NCBI GenBank assembly: GCA_037179335.1
Contig: JAKZHN010000004.1
Span: forward strand, 1,116,001 to 1,180,000
Direction: 5' to 3'
Length of the DNA stretch: 64,000 bases
Origin: Cyclaneusma minus
Lineage: Eukaryota; Ascomycota; Leotiomycetes; Marthamycetales; Marthamycetaceae
Positions 23,994 through 36,170 of the stretch are shown here, piece by piece. The notes below the pieces were generated by a model, which did no database searches, had not been told where the DNA came from, and saw only the letters and a list, made by a program, of their open reading frames with translations. Numbering within the stretch: position 1 is the first letter of the stretch; each line of letters opens with the position of its first letter. The position numbers and the translations under genes are program-made.

Positions 23994-26900
23994 TCAATAA
24001 GCTCCCTCCCTAGGCGCATAAGCAGGCATCGGCGCATTCTCCGGCGCCCTATAACTCGTCAGCACAGGCGTTCCAGCCGTCAGACTGAAATTTGTCAAAG
24101 TCGCTCCTGACGCCTGCTGAGCCCACAGCTCCACAGCTATGAAGTTAATGCCATAGTAATCCAGAATCCCTGTTTCCATGACACACGAACTCAGGTCAGC
24201 ATCGTCTTTTGATACCTTTATCCAAAATCTGAAAGTTCCAACCCTGAACTTCCGCCAGATGAAGGCAGGAAAAAGAACGAAAAAGGGGAAAGGAGGGAAG
24301 AAAAACACATACCCTGCGGCACAGGAAAGCTCGTCTGCGGCCCAACATTATTCACATACTTCCCAAACTGATACCCGTTAACCCACAGCTGCGCCCTATA
24401 ATCACTCGTCGCATTCCCTTCCGTCGTACTATTGCCAAAATTTAAAAACAGCGGCACATCATATCCCTTGGGCAGATCCAGCGTAAAGTTCGCTGCGAAA
24501 AACCCAACACCCGCCTCACTGAGGCTCAGTTCCTCGACAGGCTCAAACTGTTCATAAGGCGGATATGGCTGCGTAAATCCTTGGCGCTCTGCAAACAAGC
24601 CGCCTTCGTTGAGCGGTCCGCGGACTTTGTCAACATAGTTTTCGCCACCAAGGTTACCAGTCAGTTTCCAGGATATGTCCGATGCGTCGTGTCCCGAGAG
24701 GGAGTAGTCGAGGATACCACGCGGCGCTTTCATCCCATCTGTCCCCGCATATCCACTTTCATCCAATCCATTATTATCCACCACCACCGTCAACACATAC
24801 TGTTCCCCCTGCTTCAAGTTCGGCAACGTATACGTAGAATTATTATCAGCGTCAGCGTCAATACCAGGCCAGGAACCTATGTAGGTGGAGTTTAAGAATA
24901 CGGAAGAGCCGAATGCACTGCCGCCTTGCGTGCGAATGTAAAAGGTGCTTTCGGTGCCGGTGGAAACGAAGGTGCCGCGGAAGAGGAGAACGCCGGTGTG
25001 GTAGCCGTAGTCGGAGGCGAAGAGGGAGACGGGGGTGGTGTTGTTGTAGGCGGAGTTGTAGGTTTGGGTGAGGTTTGCGAGGGTCCATGCCGAATCATCA
25101 TATGAACTTGATGCTTCAGGAAGGTCGTTCAAGTAGCTCCAGGAGAGTGACGTGAGGTCTGGGAGATCGAGGCTGGGCTTGGTGTAGGAAATTGTGGAGG
25201 AAAATTCGCCTGTTAGGTTGTTGGTGGTGCCGTTTAGCTGAGCGCCGTTAAAATAATAGGAGGTGGTGGTGGAGGGGGTGCCAATGACTTTAAGAGGCAC
25301 GGTAGCGTTGAGATCGCCGGAGATGTATAGTGCTGAGCCGTCGACGTATGCCCCACGGACCAGATACCCTGCTTCAATGATAACTGATGAGCGGTTTCCG
25401 AGGTTAGAGGTGTAGTTGCCCCATGCGTCTGTTCGTGGGAGATCGGCTGTCCAGTAGTTGTATGCCGTGTTTCGGTCAAGGAGGTAGACGAAGAGGTTTC
25501 CTACTTGAACAACACGACGAGTCGGGGAAGTCACCCAGTTCAAGATAGTGCTACAGTTTGTCGACTTGGTGATTACACCTGAGCCTTCGATGGTTTTTGC
25601 TGTGGCATTGGTAGCGACAGATATTTCATGCAATTCTCCAGGACCTCCATAGACGACTAAAGCGGTCTTATCGTCGTATGTTTGCCAGGTAAAGATTTCC
25701 GCAGTAGAGTACAGCAAAGTTGTGCCACCAACATCATAGTCAGTGACGTGCCATTTCGAATCACGGCCGCTTAGGGTCAGGCTGCCGCCGAGTTGAGGAA
25801 TGGACTTGACTCCCTGACTCGTATTCAGGGTCATAGTATAGTTTTGGGAAGTCAATTGCTGGTAGTCCGTATGCCTAACGATATAGAAGCTGGATGCAGA
25901 TTCGGTGTCGTAGAGAGGTGTCGTAGAAATCGAATCCGTGCTTGCAAAAGTTCCGTTGGTCAAGTTACCGACGGAGGCTGTAAGGTACGCAGGGGTGACG
26001 CGCAGGAAGTTGGCCTGAAGTTTGATTTCACTGTATTTCTCACGGTAAAGCTCGCGGTTTTCAGCAATGGCGGCACCTTAGAATCAATATCAGTATACAG
26101 CACATCAAGGGTCTCGGGAAAGAATTTCCATACCGTAGTCGTAACTGGTATATCCCCCAGCGTGACCCAAGTTACCCCAATTAGTGCCCCCATAAATCAT
26201 GTAAAGGTTCAGCAGCGTAGCACCAGCCGCATAGTCATTCTTGAAGAAGACACGCTCGAACTCATAGTTCAACAAGATCTCACACTGAGCAAAACCAAGC
26301 CCTCCCCATGGATCGAATGATCCACCTTGGAACTCGTTGATACTGAAAAAGGTCGATGGGCTTTGCTCCTCATGGTCCTCGTGGAAATAGGTCGGTATGT
26401 CTCCACTGGGCCAGGTATAAGGGTTCGCGCAGTCAAATCCCAGTGGGTAACTGTCGTGACCATATATATCCACATCACCAAGCGCGGTGCCGTTGATTTC
26501 CGAGCCCGGAGCAAAGTAACCGTGCGGGTATGCGTCGTTGGAGATGAATGGTACGACAATACCCGCTTCCCTGTATTGATTTTCAACGTAGCTGAAGTAG
26601 ACGGGGTCCGGAAAATACACAGGGGCAGCTTCAATGCCCTGGGAGTACTCGTTCTCTGGCTGCAGCAGGATCACGGGTCCACCGTTGGTGATTTGGTATT
26701 TTGCAATTGTCGCGGAGACGCTTGCAACATAGAGGTCAGTTGCGTTGAGGTAACTCGGATCTCTTGTTCTCAATAAACCAGGAACTCTCTGGAACCATCC
26801 CGGGTATCCACCTCCGCTAGACTCGGCGTTGATATACTAGAAAACTGTCAATCATGAATGCAACCGCTTATTAGTAGATTGACTTACGGGTCCAGGTCGA

Positions 26901-27335
26901 GCAATGATGTAAATGCCAGCTTGGCTTGCAGCGTCAAAGAATGGCTCAAGGGCGAATATTCCAGAAGCATTGTAGACACTGGGTTGGCCTTCCAAAAGAG
27001 CAAAATCGGTGTAGAAGCTGACAGCAGAGAAGCCGAGTGCTTTCACCTTTTGGAAGATATCCAGCCATAGATCAGGGACAGGTAGTCGATAGGCATGGAA
27101 CTCGCCTGAGTAGACAAAAATACGTTCACCATAAACCATAAGAGAATGCTCGTCATAAGTAACCTGTCTCAAGGTTAGTGCCTGAATTGTAATAGACCCC
27201 AGGAGGTAGAAAGTCACTCACAATATCCTGCAGTCCATCACTATCTTTCTTGACTACCATGTTTCTGCCTCCGATATTAAGGGCAGCAGCTTGCGCTGCG
27301 AGAACCGCAACGCTAAGGGTCTGTAGAAACCTCAT
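23994..27335 (-). CDS. Secreted GH35 beta-galactosidase (LacA family)
   Basis: This protein hydrolyses terminal beta-D-galactosides outside the cell. Five exons on the minus strand (27335-27222, 27163-26888, 26836-26134, 26076-24313, 24169-23994) give 1010 aa, the usual length of fungal LacA proteins. Residues 1-18 form a signal peptide. The TIM-barrel catalytic domain holds the acid/base Glu193 (QPENEYS) and nucleophile Glu298 (INEFQGG). Beta-galactosidase domains 2-5 follow, with two jelly-roll regions, including DYRAQLWVNGYQFGKY near the C terminus. Many N-x-S/T sites suggest heavy glycosylation. Introns are 51-143 nt. The start at 27335 is the first ATG; an upstream in-frame GTG at 27389 is not used. 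Confidence 0.93.
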
Positions 27336-27413
27336 GATGGGAACCTTGAGCTGTCCTAGGAGAGCAGATGAGGGACGAGGAGAAACCACAGTTTTGCGGA
27401 AGGATTGTCCGTC

Positions 27414-27421
27414 TTTTTATA
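27414..27421 (-). promoter_or_regulatory. TATA box of the beta-galactosidase gene
   Basis: TATAAAAA on the minus strand, about 80 bp upstream of the ATG at 27335. This is a typical distance for a regulated fungal gene. Confidence 0.55.
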
Positions 27422-28624
27422 AGAAAGAAAAAGTGGTCCAGTACCTGGAGAGGTCCGAGATTCGCCTCTTGGCAGGCAAAGATGTCGGCATGGGATGTGC
27501 ATGCAGAAGATGCAGAAGTGACGAGGTGACTTGAAGAAATGGTGTGCCTACCGTGGCTGGCGCTTTCTCATACGGTTTTTCCATCACCCAACAATGATGA
27601 GCTTTCACGATACACCGAAGATGGCGGGGACGCGGGGTAGTTCAGGAACAGCTGCCCATACTAGAGCTCAAACCTTGACATGACTTCGAAAGAGACATAG
27701 CTCCGTCCTGCGGTCTCCACGCCGATGCATCTCATGATTAGCACAAGACTTTATTGCATCAAAACGGAGGGATTCTTGCAAGGAACTGGAGAGAGAGGAG
27801 TTCATGAGAGGCTGCACAGTCGGGAGTCGGGACAGTTTCCTCAGAAGTCCCATGGTTCCCAAAGCTGCCCTCGTGTTCCTGATGACATCGTCAATCTTCC
27901 CCACAATTCCCTCAGGCCGGCGAGGACGAGTCTCCATGATTCCCATGCTCCGGACGGATATCCTGCAGACAGGCGCACGAATCGGAAGTTCTTGGGACGA
28001 GGTGAAAGCGGGGCGCTTTGTTCCGAAGCATGGAGGTCAAGAAGATGTTGTGCGAGAGAAATGCTCGAACTGGATGGGATCGACAGGTTGGAGTGCAGGT
28101 GAAATCTCAGCCTTGCTGAAGGTCCAGATCGCTTCCAGGTACCAGATGTCGTGAGAACAAGAAACCGCGTGACTGCCTTCGCATATATCAGCCTCCGACC
28201 TCGTTGGTGCAGATGTTTTGTCGACCAAGTCTCGCACTCGCACTCACGATGTCAGATGTTTTGAAGAACTGCACGTATGGCTCAGTCCGCTCTCCGTACC
28301 CGTGCTTCCCCAGGATCTCCGCATCGTCCCCAGAAAAGGGAAGAGCCGAGGGGCCCACACCAAAGCCGAGCAAGCGCGAGCTTAAACCGAGTTTAAGTTA
28401 CGATAGCCGCCGGTTTGCGGATATCGTCGCCGTCACAAGCAAAGCGTCAAACCATCGACCACCACGCCCTAAGGTCGAGTCAGTAAGCTAACTGTTGCCT
28501 CCCTTTCTCGCTATTGAACGCCACCACTTTCGTATTCGGTAACAACAATACTAAATACTACTTCTCTTTCCTGTCCATTTCTGTCCTCATTTCATTCTCT
28601 TATTCTTTCTTTTCTACCTCAAAT
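27422..28624. other. Divergent intergenic region
   Basis: About 1.2 kb between the GH35 gene (minus) and the acyl-CoA dehydrogenase gene (plus). Overlapping frames on both strands (for example 27725-28154) look non-coding and have no recognisable domains. A pyrimidine-rich leader (about 28555-28620) precedes the dehydrogenase ATG. Confidence 0.5.
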
Positions 28625-30018
28625 ATGGCTTCTTTGGCAAGGGTTTTACGTCCGGCTGCGCGGGGTCTCGCAACCGCTGCTCGTCCGGCTCTCAGATCGC
28701 GAGCTCCTGTCAGGAGAATAGCTGCTCAGCAGCAGTAAGTAGAACTCGCAAGAATCACATTCGCAATCCTCAAAATGCCGACTAACAACGCTTCAGCACC
28801 CGTCTCCTTTCCGCCACCGCCCCCCGATACAATGAGCCCGTCGATATCACCGAAATCCCCCCTACCCCCATCTTCCACCTCAACGAAATCGAGACCGCCA
28901 TGAAGGAGTCCGTATCCAAATTTGCGAACGAGGTCATTGCCCCCAAAGTCCGCGAGATGGACGAAAACGAAGCCATGGACCCCTCCATCGTTGAACAACT
29001 CTTCGAAGCCGGCTTGATGGGCGTAGAAATCCCCGAAGAATACGGCGGCGCTGGCATGAACTTCACTGCCGCAATCGTCGGCATCGAAGAACTCGCACGC
29101 GTCGATCCCTCCGTCTCCGTTCTCTGCGACGTACACAACACGCTCGTAAACACTGCCATCATCAAATACGCCTCCAAAGAACTCAAGCAAAAATACCTGC
29201 CAAAACTCGCCACCAACACCGTAGGCTCGTTCTGTCTCTCAGAGCCCGTATCGGGATCTGATGCCTTCGCACTCGCTACAAAGGCGACCAAGACCGATAA
29301 GGGATACAAGATCTCCGGAAACAAAATGTGGATCACCAACGCCGCCGAAGCCGAATTCTTCATCGTCTTCGCGAACCTCGATCATTCAAAAGGCTACAAA
29401 GGCATCACAGCCTTCATAGTCGACAAATCCATGCCCGGTTTCGCCATCGCCAAAAAGGAAAAGAAACTCGGTATTCGCGCCTCTTCAACCTGTGTTCTGA
29501 ACTTCGATGATGTCGAAGTACCTAAAGAGAATTTGCTTGGTGAGGAAGGCCATGGATACAAATATGCGATTGCGTTGTTGAATGAAGGACGCATTGGCAT
29601 CGCGGCACAAATGACCGGCCTCGCACTCGGCGCTTTCGAACACGCTGCCAAATATGTGTGGAACGACCGTAAACAATTCGGCACTTTGGTTGGCGAGTTC
29701 CAAGGCATGCAACACCAGATGGCACAAGCGTGGACAGAGATCCAAGCCGCGCGCTGCCTTGTCTACAACGCAGCACGGAAGAAGGAAGCCGGCGAGGATT
29801 TTGTGAAAGATGCTGCTATGGCAAAGCTGTTTGCGTCGCAGGTAGCGGGACGCGTTAGTGGACTGGCGGTGGAATGGGGTGGTGGAAATCATTTCGTCAG
29901 GGATGGGCCGGTGGAGAAGTTTTATAGGGATAGTATGATTGGGAGGATTTATGAGGGGACGAGCAATATTCAGTTGACTACTATTGCGAAGTTGTTGCAG
30001 AAGGAGTATACAGCATAG
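28625..30018 (+). CDS. Mitochondrial short/branched-chain acyl-CoA dehydrogenase
   Basis: This FAD enzyme makes the first double bond in the breakdown of short or branched acyl-CoAs (isoleucine/valine route or short fatty acids). Exons 28625-28734 and 28797-30018 give 443 aa. The N terminus (about 1-40) is rich in Arg/Ala and lacks acids, which fits a mitochondrial presequence. The three ACAD domains are present: the N-terminal helices, the middle beta domain with CLSEPVSGSDAFAL and WITNA, and the C-terminal helical domain with FGTLVGEFQG. The catalytic base is Glu423 in RIYEGTSNIQL, the position used by short- and medium-chain members. I assign the short/branched-chain type from overall resemblance; substrate range is not proven. 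Confidence 0.9.
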
Positions 30019-30640
30019 AATTGGTCTTGGGGGGTAGCGCTTGGTTAGTGTAATTTGTTAGACTGATAGGGAGAGGAATGATATATCTTCCTCTTTGGAT
30101 TTGGGACGCGGGGATTTATTTGACAACATAACTAGAGGCTGGGAACTTGATGGGTGGTGTGAACTGCCCCCTTGAAAGCAAACCTCTCATCTGGCCCCCA
30201 ATCTTTCCAGTATTAAACGAGAAACGCCTAGCGACAGAGCGACCAGACAGCGGAAAAAAAAAGCCGACGATCCATGCTCTTCCAAAATCGTCTTTCCCGC
30301 CACTCGCCAAAACTCCACCACGACTGCTCCTCACCTCATCACGTGCGTATCCCGAAGTCTGCCAAGTCTTCTTGGGAGCTTCGACCAGCAGCCAGCTATA
30401 AATACTGCAACAATCCTTCACTTCTCGTTTCTTTCTCATCTTCAGCAATCCAGACTCTCAACTCTCACCTTTGACCGATTCGCAGGCGGCACGAACTTGC
30501 ATATGAATACCTTACTACCAGCTCGCAACCCACTCCCTGAAGCAAATCGGGCTGTCCAGACTCAGATGTAAGCAAAGCCCTGACAAATTTCGGTTAGCTT
30601 AAGTTTTTGGGATTCGGGGCTGGGGGTGGTGAACGGTGGT
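30019..30640 (+). repeat. 3' flank of the dehydrogenase gene and edge of array C
   Basis: After the 3' UTR, a TCACGTGCG site near 30338 is followed about 55 bp later by CTATAAATACTGCAACAATCC near 30397. This matches the E-box plus TATA order of the array units. No open frame is shared with other units. Confidence 0.45.
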
Positions 30641-31813
30641 AGTTGGTGTTTGGCGGCGGCAAGAGCGGAGAGACGACAGCAGACAATCGAATACGCATGT
30701 CACAGGCTAAGGTTTCACGTTGGAGGAGTGCCAAGACTTATTTGGTATATAAACCTCGTGCTCTCCAACTCTTTTCTGTTCATGGAACAAACAAAGAGTG
30801 GAACCGGCCATGCAGCGCTTGCTGACCTTCAGGATGCATCGATGGCCCTAAGAGGCAGTTCAAGCAGGATTGAAGGGCGTGGAAACTTGGGGGTCTCGCT
30901 CAGGAAATTTCCTTGAAACACGGTGTCTGATCTTCGCAAATTGCTCCTGTCGTAAAGGAGGAAATGCTGCTAAGCGATAAAGCTGCTCTCGTACCTGACT
31001 GCTGCTGTCGGTCACGCTTTCTTTGGGAGTTGGGAACAGGCTGTTGGGGAAATGCGTGAAGAGACCCATAGTACGGAGACTAGCGAATGTTTGGATCTCT
31101 CTTTGAAGTCTGTTGCTGATTCAAGAGCATTAGGCCTGACTAAATACCATAGGCGTTGGACATGACCCTTTTGGTGGATCGTTGTTTCTTTGCTGAGAAA
31201 CGGTCGATTCAAAGCACACTTTTATACCTCCAGTCCTCCACCTCGTCACGTGCAGCAGCGAGAAGTCACGTATAGGCCAAGAATCAGGGGCATCAGGAGT
31301 AGCGGCCGATAAGTATAAATGGGCTCTCTGCTTCTGCAATATTGTCTCATGCTTCACGAACTGCAGTGCTGGTACATCAGGATTTGCAGAAAATCTTCCA
31401 TTTAGGCTCAGCCAGCGGCAAAGGAAATAAAGAGCTAGAACTTCTACTTTGTCCTCGGATATTACACATTCACGAGCGCAATTCCTAGATCGGTCTTGGA
31501 ATCTCTAGACTAGCTTGAGTGTCGAAACGACGTAACCGTTGGCGGTCGATAGAGCTGTTGTCACAACTGATTGCTGCTATCGGATACACTCATGGACAGA
31601 TTGCCGAGACCAGTCTTTCCAGCAGTGGTGTAAAGCAGGACTAAGAAGTCCCGGAAATCCTTGGGTCTCTTCTCCCAATATGGGCCAATATTCAATGCTA
31701 GGTCGACGCCCTCTCGCATGCGAAAAAGCAATGGTTTCCATCTTGACATGTCACATCTCCATGGTTCCAATGCGACAGATTTCTTGCTGCAAGAAGTAAG
31801 GATCTGGGGGTCC

Positions 31814-31918
31814 TTTTATACCCCTAAACTGTCTCCACATCACGTGACGAGACTTGAGAAGCTTTGAGTCACATATTACTTGGGTTGGTAAGCTAGAGAG
31901 CAGGCAGGTATAAATAGA
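31814..31918. promoter_or_regulatory. Divergent promoter module: P1 (minus) - CACGTG - P2 (plus)
   Basis: TTTTATA at 31814-31820 points left, CACGTG lies at 31841-31846, and GTATAAATAG at 31909-31918 points right. On the minus strand the text after the left box includes GGACCCCCAGA and then CTTGCAGCAAGAA, the P1 signature. The right box is followed by ACTCGCTGTTGCTG, the P2 signature. Confidence 0.6.
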
Positions 31919-32134
31919 CTCGCTGTTGCTGTAATATCCTGTCAGATTCGTATTCCATCAGGGAGTAATGGTAAGTTATCGATTCAGTTGTGGTATGGGC
32001 GAACTTCTTTATCACTGCGCGAGAACAAACAGAAAAGATGATTCGAAAGGTCACAACTGCGTAACCCAACTTAGTTCATCCCTCGCACCTTGCTGCCTCA
32101 TTGACTCAGACTCTAATCTATGTGGAGTACTAAG

Positions 32135-32185
32135 AACTGCTGCTGTTCCGCAAGGTTGTTGTCGTGGTTGAGAACTGCTGTCGGG
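32135..32185. promoter_or_regulatory. CTGCTGTCG triad between convergent units
   Basis: AACTGCTGCTGTTC, GTTGTTGTCG and AACTGCTGTCGG lie within 51 bp. The cluster is about 220 bp downstream of the P2 box at 31909 and about 180 bp downstream, on the other strand, of the P1 box at 32362. An equivalent triad lies at 32655-32703. Confidence 0.5.
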
Positions 32186-32361
32186 TAAGCTTAAGAGGAG
32201 AATGCTGGAACACTTCCTTTGGGAAAACATCATGCGGCTAGTTCGACTACTATCCTATTCATTCGCATACGAAGAAACAACAGCGTCTTGGACCCATCGG
32301 TCATGAGGGCCAGGTCATCTTGGTCATTTTTCTTGCTGAAAATGGTAGGGGCTCTGAGGGC

Positions 32362-32460
32362 TTTTATACCCCTGGCCTGCCTCTGCATCACGTGCAAAAG
32401 AAAGCTGTGAATCTCAGAGTACTTGGGTAGGCAATCTTGGAAGCAGACAAGTATAAATAG
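32362..32460. promoter_or_regulatory. Second divergent P1 - CACGTG - P2 module
   Basis: TTTTATACC at 32362-32370 (minus), CACGTG at 32389-32394 and GTATAAATAG at 32451-32460 (plus). Spacing and flanking text agree closely with the module at 31814-31918: P2 is followed by ACTCACC and P1 by CCCTCAGAG. Confidence 0.6.
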
Positions 32461-34250
32461 ACTCACCATTGTCACAGTCAATCAACAAGCAAAGAGCCAT
32501 TTTCAAATCAGCTGATGGTCCTACTCCCATTCAGACAAGCAGAAAAGAAGATTCGGAAGTCACAAGTGCGTACCTACCTAACTCAACCTAATCCATCCCT
32601 CGCATTCACCGCCCTGTTCCAGTTCCCAAAAGTTGAATTCCTTCGCTCACTAGGAACTGCTGCTATCACACAAAGCCACTGTCGCGACTCAAAACTGCTG
32701 TCAGATTCGCTCTCATGATGATAGGCGGCCGCAAAGATGTTTTCCAGAAACCTGGTGGTCTGTATAGGATTTGTGATATGTCTGGACTGAAATCCCTTTG
32801 GCAGGAATGATGTTCCTTTCGGATCTGGGACACATGGCAGACATTCCTTCTCCGTCAAGGACATCTCCCAGCCGTGCTCACATCTGCAGCGTTCGCAATG
32901 AACTTGACTCGATGTAGTGAATCCGGAATTGTTTTGATTAAATTTCCATGGCAGCGATGAGTCTATTTATACTTATCTGCTCCCCGTGCACACCACCAAT
33001 CTACACCTAATGATTCGCGTTTGGGGTTTGCACGTGATAACCTGGGAAAATGGGAATATAAAAGACATCAAACCCCCGCCTCTTCTCTACCAAGTCTATC
33101 TATTGCATACGGAATTGGACAGGTAGACAGGATCTGTCAGCGACAATAAATCAGTGGATAGGAGTGTCGGCGCTGGAGGAGCTTCCAGGGATCTGGGAAG
33201 CACAAGGGATTGAACACCGCGACAGGACCCAGCTGCCACTAGCCGGCGTTATTGTCGATAATCATGGCTGCTGTTGGACAAGCTCGTTCTAGAAATCACT
33301 GCCTGGAAACCACTTCTAGAAATCTCGCAACTCAGAGAATGACAGGCTCTTTTCCTGAGAAGGGCGTTGTCGCTGGTCTACCGAATATGAGCGAGCGGAC
33401 ATGGTAGGTACCGAGCATACATTGCATATTGGTCTCTTTCTTTCTGCCCAGAAACTTGAAAGATGTGAAGCGCTTTTATAGGGGCAAGCTCAAGCTAGAA
33501 AGCGTATTGCTAGCTTCACATTCTGCAGTTCGTACTTGAAAGCGCTGAACGGCAAACAGCGAACTTGAGAATGAACTGGAGATAGGGCGAAAAGCTGCTC
33601 CTGCTAAGCTCTAGCACTGCTGGAGCCTTTTTAGGCGTGACTACGGTGGGCTTGAAACTTGATTTCTTCAAAGCTGACAGGTATAAGTAGACTCCTTGTT
33701 ACATCAAGATCTGAATCAAGATCTTGCCCAGTTAAAACGTCAGGTTAGGCTGGTTGACAATATTTGCGTGTTTCCAACGTCACCGCCATAACCCCTTTCC
33801 TTTAAACTGGGAAATAATCAGTGTGGAAGAACGGGAGTTGGGAACTGCAATCAACTAGGTGTGAGATTATCCGAGCGGCTGTCACCTTGGGGAGCTGCTG
33901 ATGAAGCTTATCACTGCCGTCGGACGAAACTGTAGGCATAAGTGTCTGTGGGATGTATTCTAGAGCCGTGTATCAGCCCACTTTGGAGAATGTTATGTTT
34001 CTTTCCCTCAGAGAACGCTGCTATATCTGCTCAACTTCTCTAAAACGAGCATGAGACTAGCTGTTCCCGTTCATTTTCTTGCTATGAGGAGGTAGAGTTC
34101 TGGGGTCTTTTTATAGAAGGGACTAAACGGTTCAGGTTCTGTGTTTGCTACGTCACAGTGATGCTAGCGCCTCAAGACTTAGCAGCACCGAACTCGCTGC
34201 TCAAATGAGGTAAGTATAAAAAGAGCCTTTCCGACTGCCTTGATACTTCA

Positions 34251-36170
34251 GATTAAGAAATCGGCTGGATACGTGGAAGGGGTCTCACCCACTCCACACC
34301 GATGAGTCCACTGAGGAGGTGCTAAAGCTGTGAAATATTTCAGATAGAAGCTGGAACAAGTCTTGTGTGAAAAGCCGATTATTTGCAGAGCTGCTGTCGC
34401 AACTCACACGGCTATCGCAACTGAGCAATGCTGTCGAGCTTAGTGTGAGGCGTACAGTACTAGCTTTTCAAGATCTGCGAAACCTTTCATGCTTGAGCCA
34501 CTTTCTGATCATCGAGAGTGCTGCTTCTCTCCGGTAGCAGGTGGTTCCATCAGCGAGAGATAGTTTCCAGCAGCAGATAGCTTGGGACGATGATAAGCGA
34601 AGAGCTGTGAGACTAAAAGAAACTAGCTTGACAATTTCAAGCCACGGATAGGAAGTCGCAAGCTTTAGCTAGACTTCAATGTTACCTCAACCTTCTGATT
34701 ATGAACCAAAGAACCTGGTGGCCGGTAGATTTTGTATAGGTCTCCTGGTAAAGGTACCCATGATTAGACGATTTGGCATGTCTTCGTCCCATTGCTGCGT
34801 CTAGAGAATCAAAAATTCAGTCAAGTCGGGAACTTTAAATACCTCCAGCGCCGCGAATCTTAAGGCCGAGTCGCCTGGTCACCTGATAATTTGAGTTACA
34901 ATCCATAGACTTGACAGCAGAAGCAGTTTCCAACATCGAGCCATAGAACCAGCAATAAGTACTATGGAGCGGTGAAAGACACGTGCTGCGATAAATAAAA
35001 TCCCCATCAATTTCAACCCAGTTCCATACTCTGAAACCTAGAAAACCTTAAGTTTGACAAGAGCCGCAAGACTGGATAGGTTGTTCATAATGGCAGGCTA
35101 CCTGAGAATCTGGTGTTGTCTGGACAGGTTCCGTCCACTTCAGCTTCATTGTAGGTGATCCTTGAGCATTGAGAAGTCCAGCAAGCCCAGGACTTTAAAT
35201 ACCTTGAGGTCTTTGAGCCTCGAGGTTGGAAACCCTGGTCACCTGATCATTCTGGGATTGCGATCATTGTACTATGCAACAGCAGGGCTTTGCAACAACA
35301 AGCCACAGTGTCAACAATGAAAAAGCGCAGCGGTGACAGGTGGATAGTTGTGCGATAGCAAATCATTTCAAGACGGTCGCAGACTCTGGGCCCCAGCTTA
35401 GGGTATCTCATGTTTGGCAAGACTAGCATTGTTGCTTATTATGAGGATATCTGATGACTTCAGATAGATCCATCCCGTGGGCATTTTTCCGAGGGCTTTT
35501 TCAGTTCTGGAGAATCGAGAAGTCGGACAAGCCGAGGACTTTAAATACCTTGAGCTCTTGGAGCCTCACGGCTTGATCACCTGGTCACCTGATCATTTTG
35601 GGGTTACAGTCATGTGCCCAAGACAATAGTAGCGCTTTCTGATGGTATATAAGAGGAGCTGGTTCGCTACGGGGGTTGCATAGTTGTCCATCTGCAAACT
35701 AGAAGTTACAGGGTAGGCGGCCCTTGGGGATAGTACCCAGCGGCTGCGAGCCCTAGCCTTTGGCACGCAGATATTTTGCAGCTATTGCTCCCAGGTCTTG
35801 TGTCTGACCTGCCCCACCCACATGACCAGTCATCTTTCGACAACAAGCATAGTCTCCAGCAATGGCTACGATGCAACGGCGACAGGTAAATGGTTTAGTA
35901 CCAGACGCAAAAAGCTCGACGCTCTCGTCCTGGCTGCAAAATATGAAACTGGGAATGACCCAACTCTAGCGAAGCTGCACGCTCCTAGAAACTCTGGACA
36001 GCCTCTGGACAGGTTCGATTCTGCGCATTAGAGGTGCGCGGTGCAGTAGGCCGATTTCAGATCTTGGGGGCCTGAGAAGTCGAACGAATAGAGCCTTTAA
36101 ATACCTCGAGCTCTCTAGGACCAAGTGCTAGAAGGCTAGGTCACCTGATTAGCTGAAATTACTATATCTA
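34251..36170 (-). repeat. Array C, middle part: inverted P3 units
   Basis: Minus-strand boxes GGTATTTAAAG occur near 34842, 35200, 35545 and 36100, each with CAGGTGACCAGG-like text 30-55 bp upstream on that strand. The transcript starts resemble array A (TATTTAAAGTCCTCGGCTTG, then GACTTCTC..TTCTCCAG). Intervals are about 345-360 bp, except 555 bp between the last two. This block is therefore array A in reverse orientation. Motif clusters CAACAGCAG/CAACAACAAG lie at about 34909 and 35279. Confidence 0.7.

Larger units (their letters stand above)
30641..34250. repeat. Array C, left part: divergent P1/P2 promoter modules
   Basis: Two well-preserved modules (31814-31918 and 32362-32460) and looser ones at about 31216-31325, 32958-33065, 33478-33690 and 34110-34224 carry a minus-strand P1 box (TTTTATA), usually a CACGTG, and a plus-strand P2 box (GTATAAATAG). 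Transcripts from adjacent modules would converge on CTGCTGTCG clusters at about 30990, 31553-31585, 32135-32185, 32655-32703 and 33895-33930. The minus-strand P1 text (TATAAAAG..CCCCAGA..CTTCTTGCAGCAAGAA) matches that in array B, so array C is inverted relative to B. I see no conserved open reading frame. Confidence 0.75.

Noticed and set aside
28726..29363. Minus-strand frames over the acyl-CoA dehydrogenase
   Set aside because: The plus strand holds the full ACAD motifs; the minus frames are shadows of biased codons.
34285..34345. Hammerhead ribozyme-like core (CGATGAGTCC with a short stem)
   Set aside because: The invariant CTGATGA is CCGATGA here, and no GAAA follows the second stem, so the catalytic core is incomplete.
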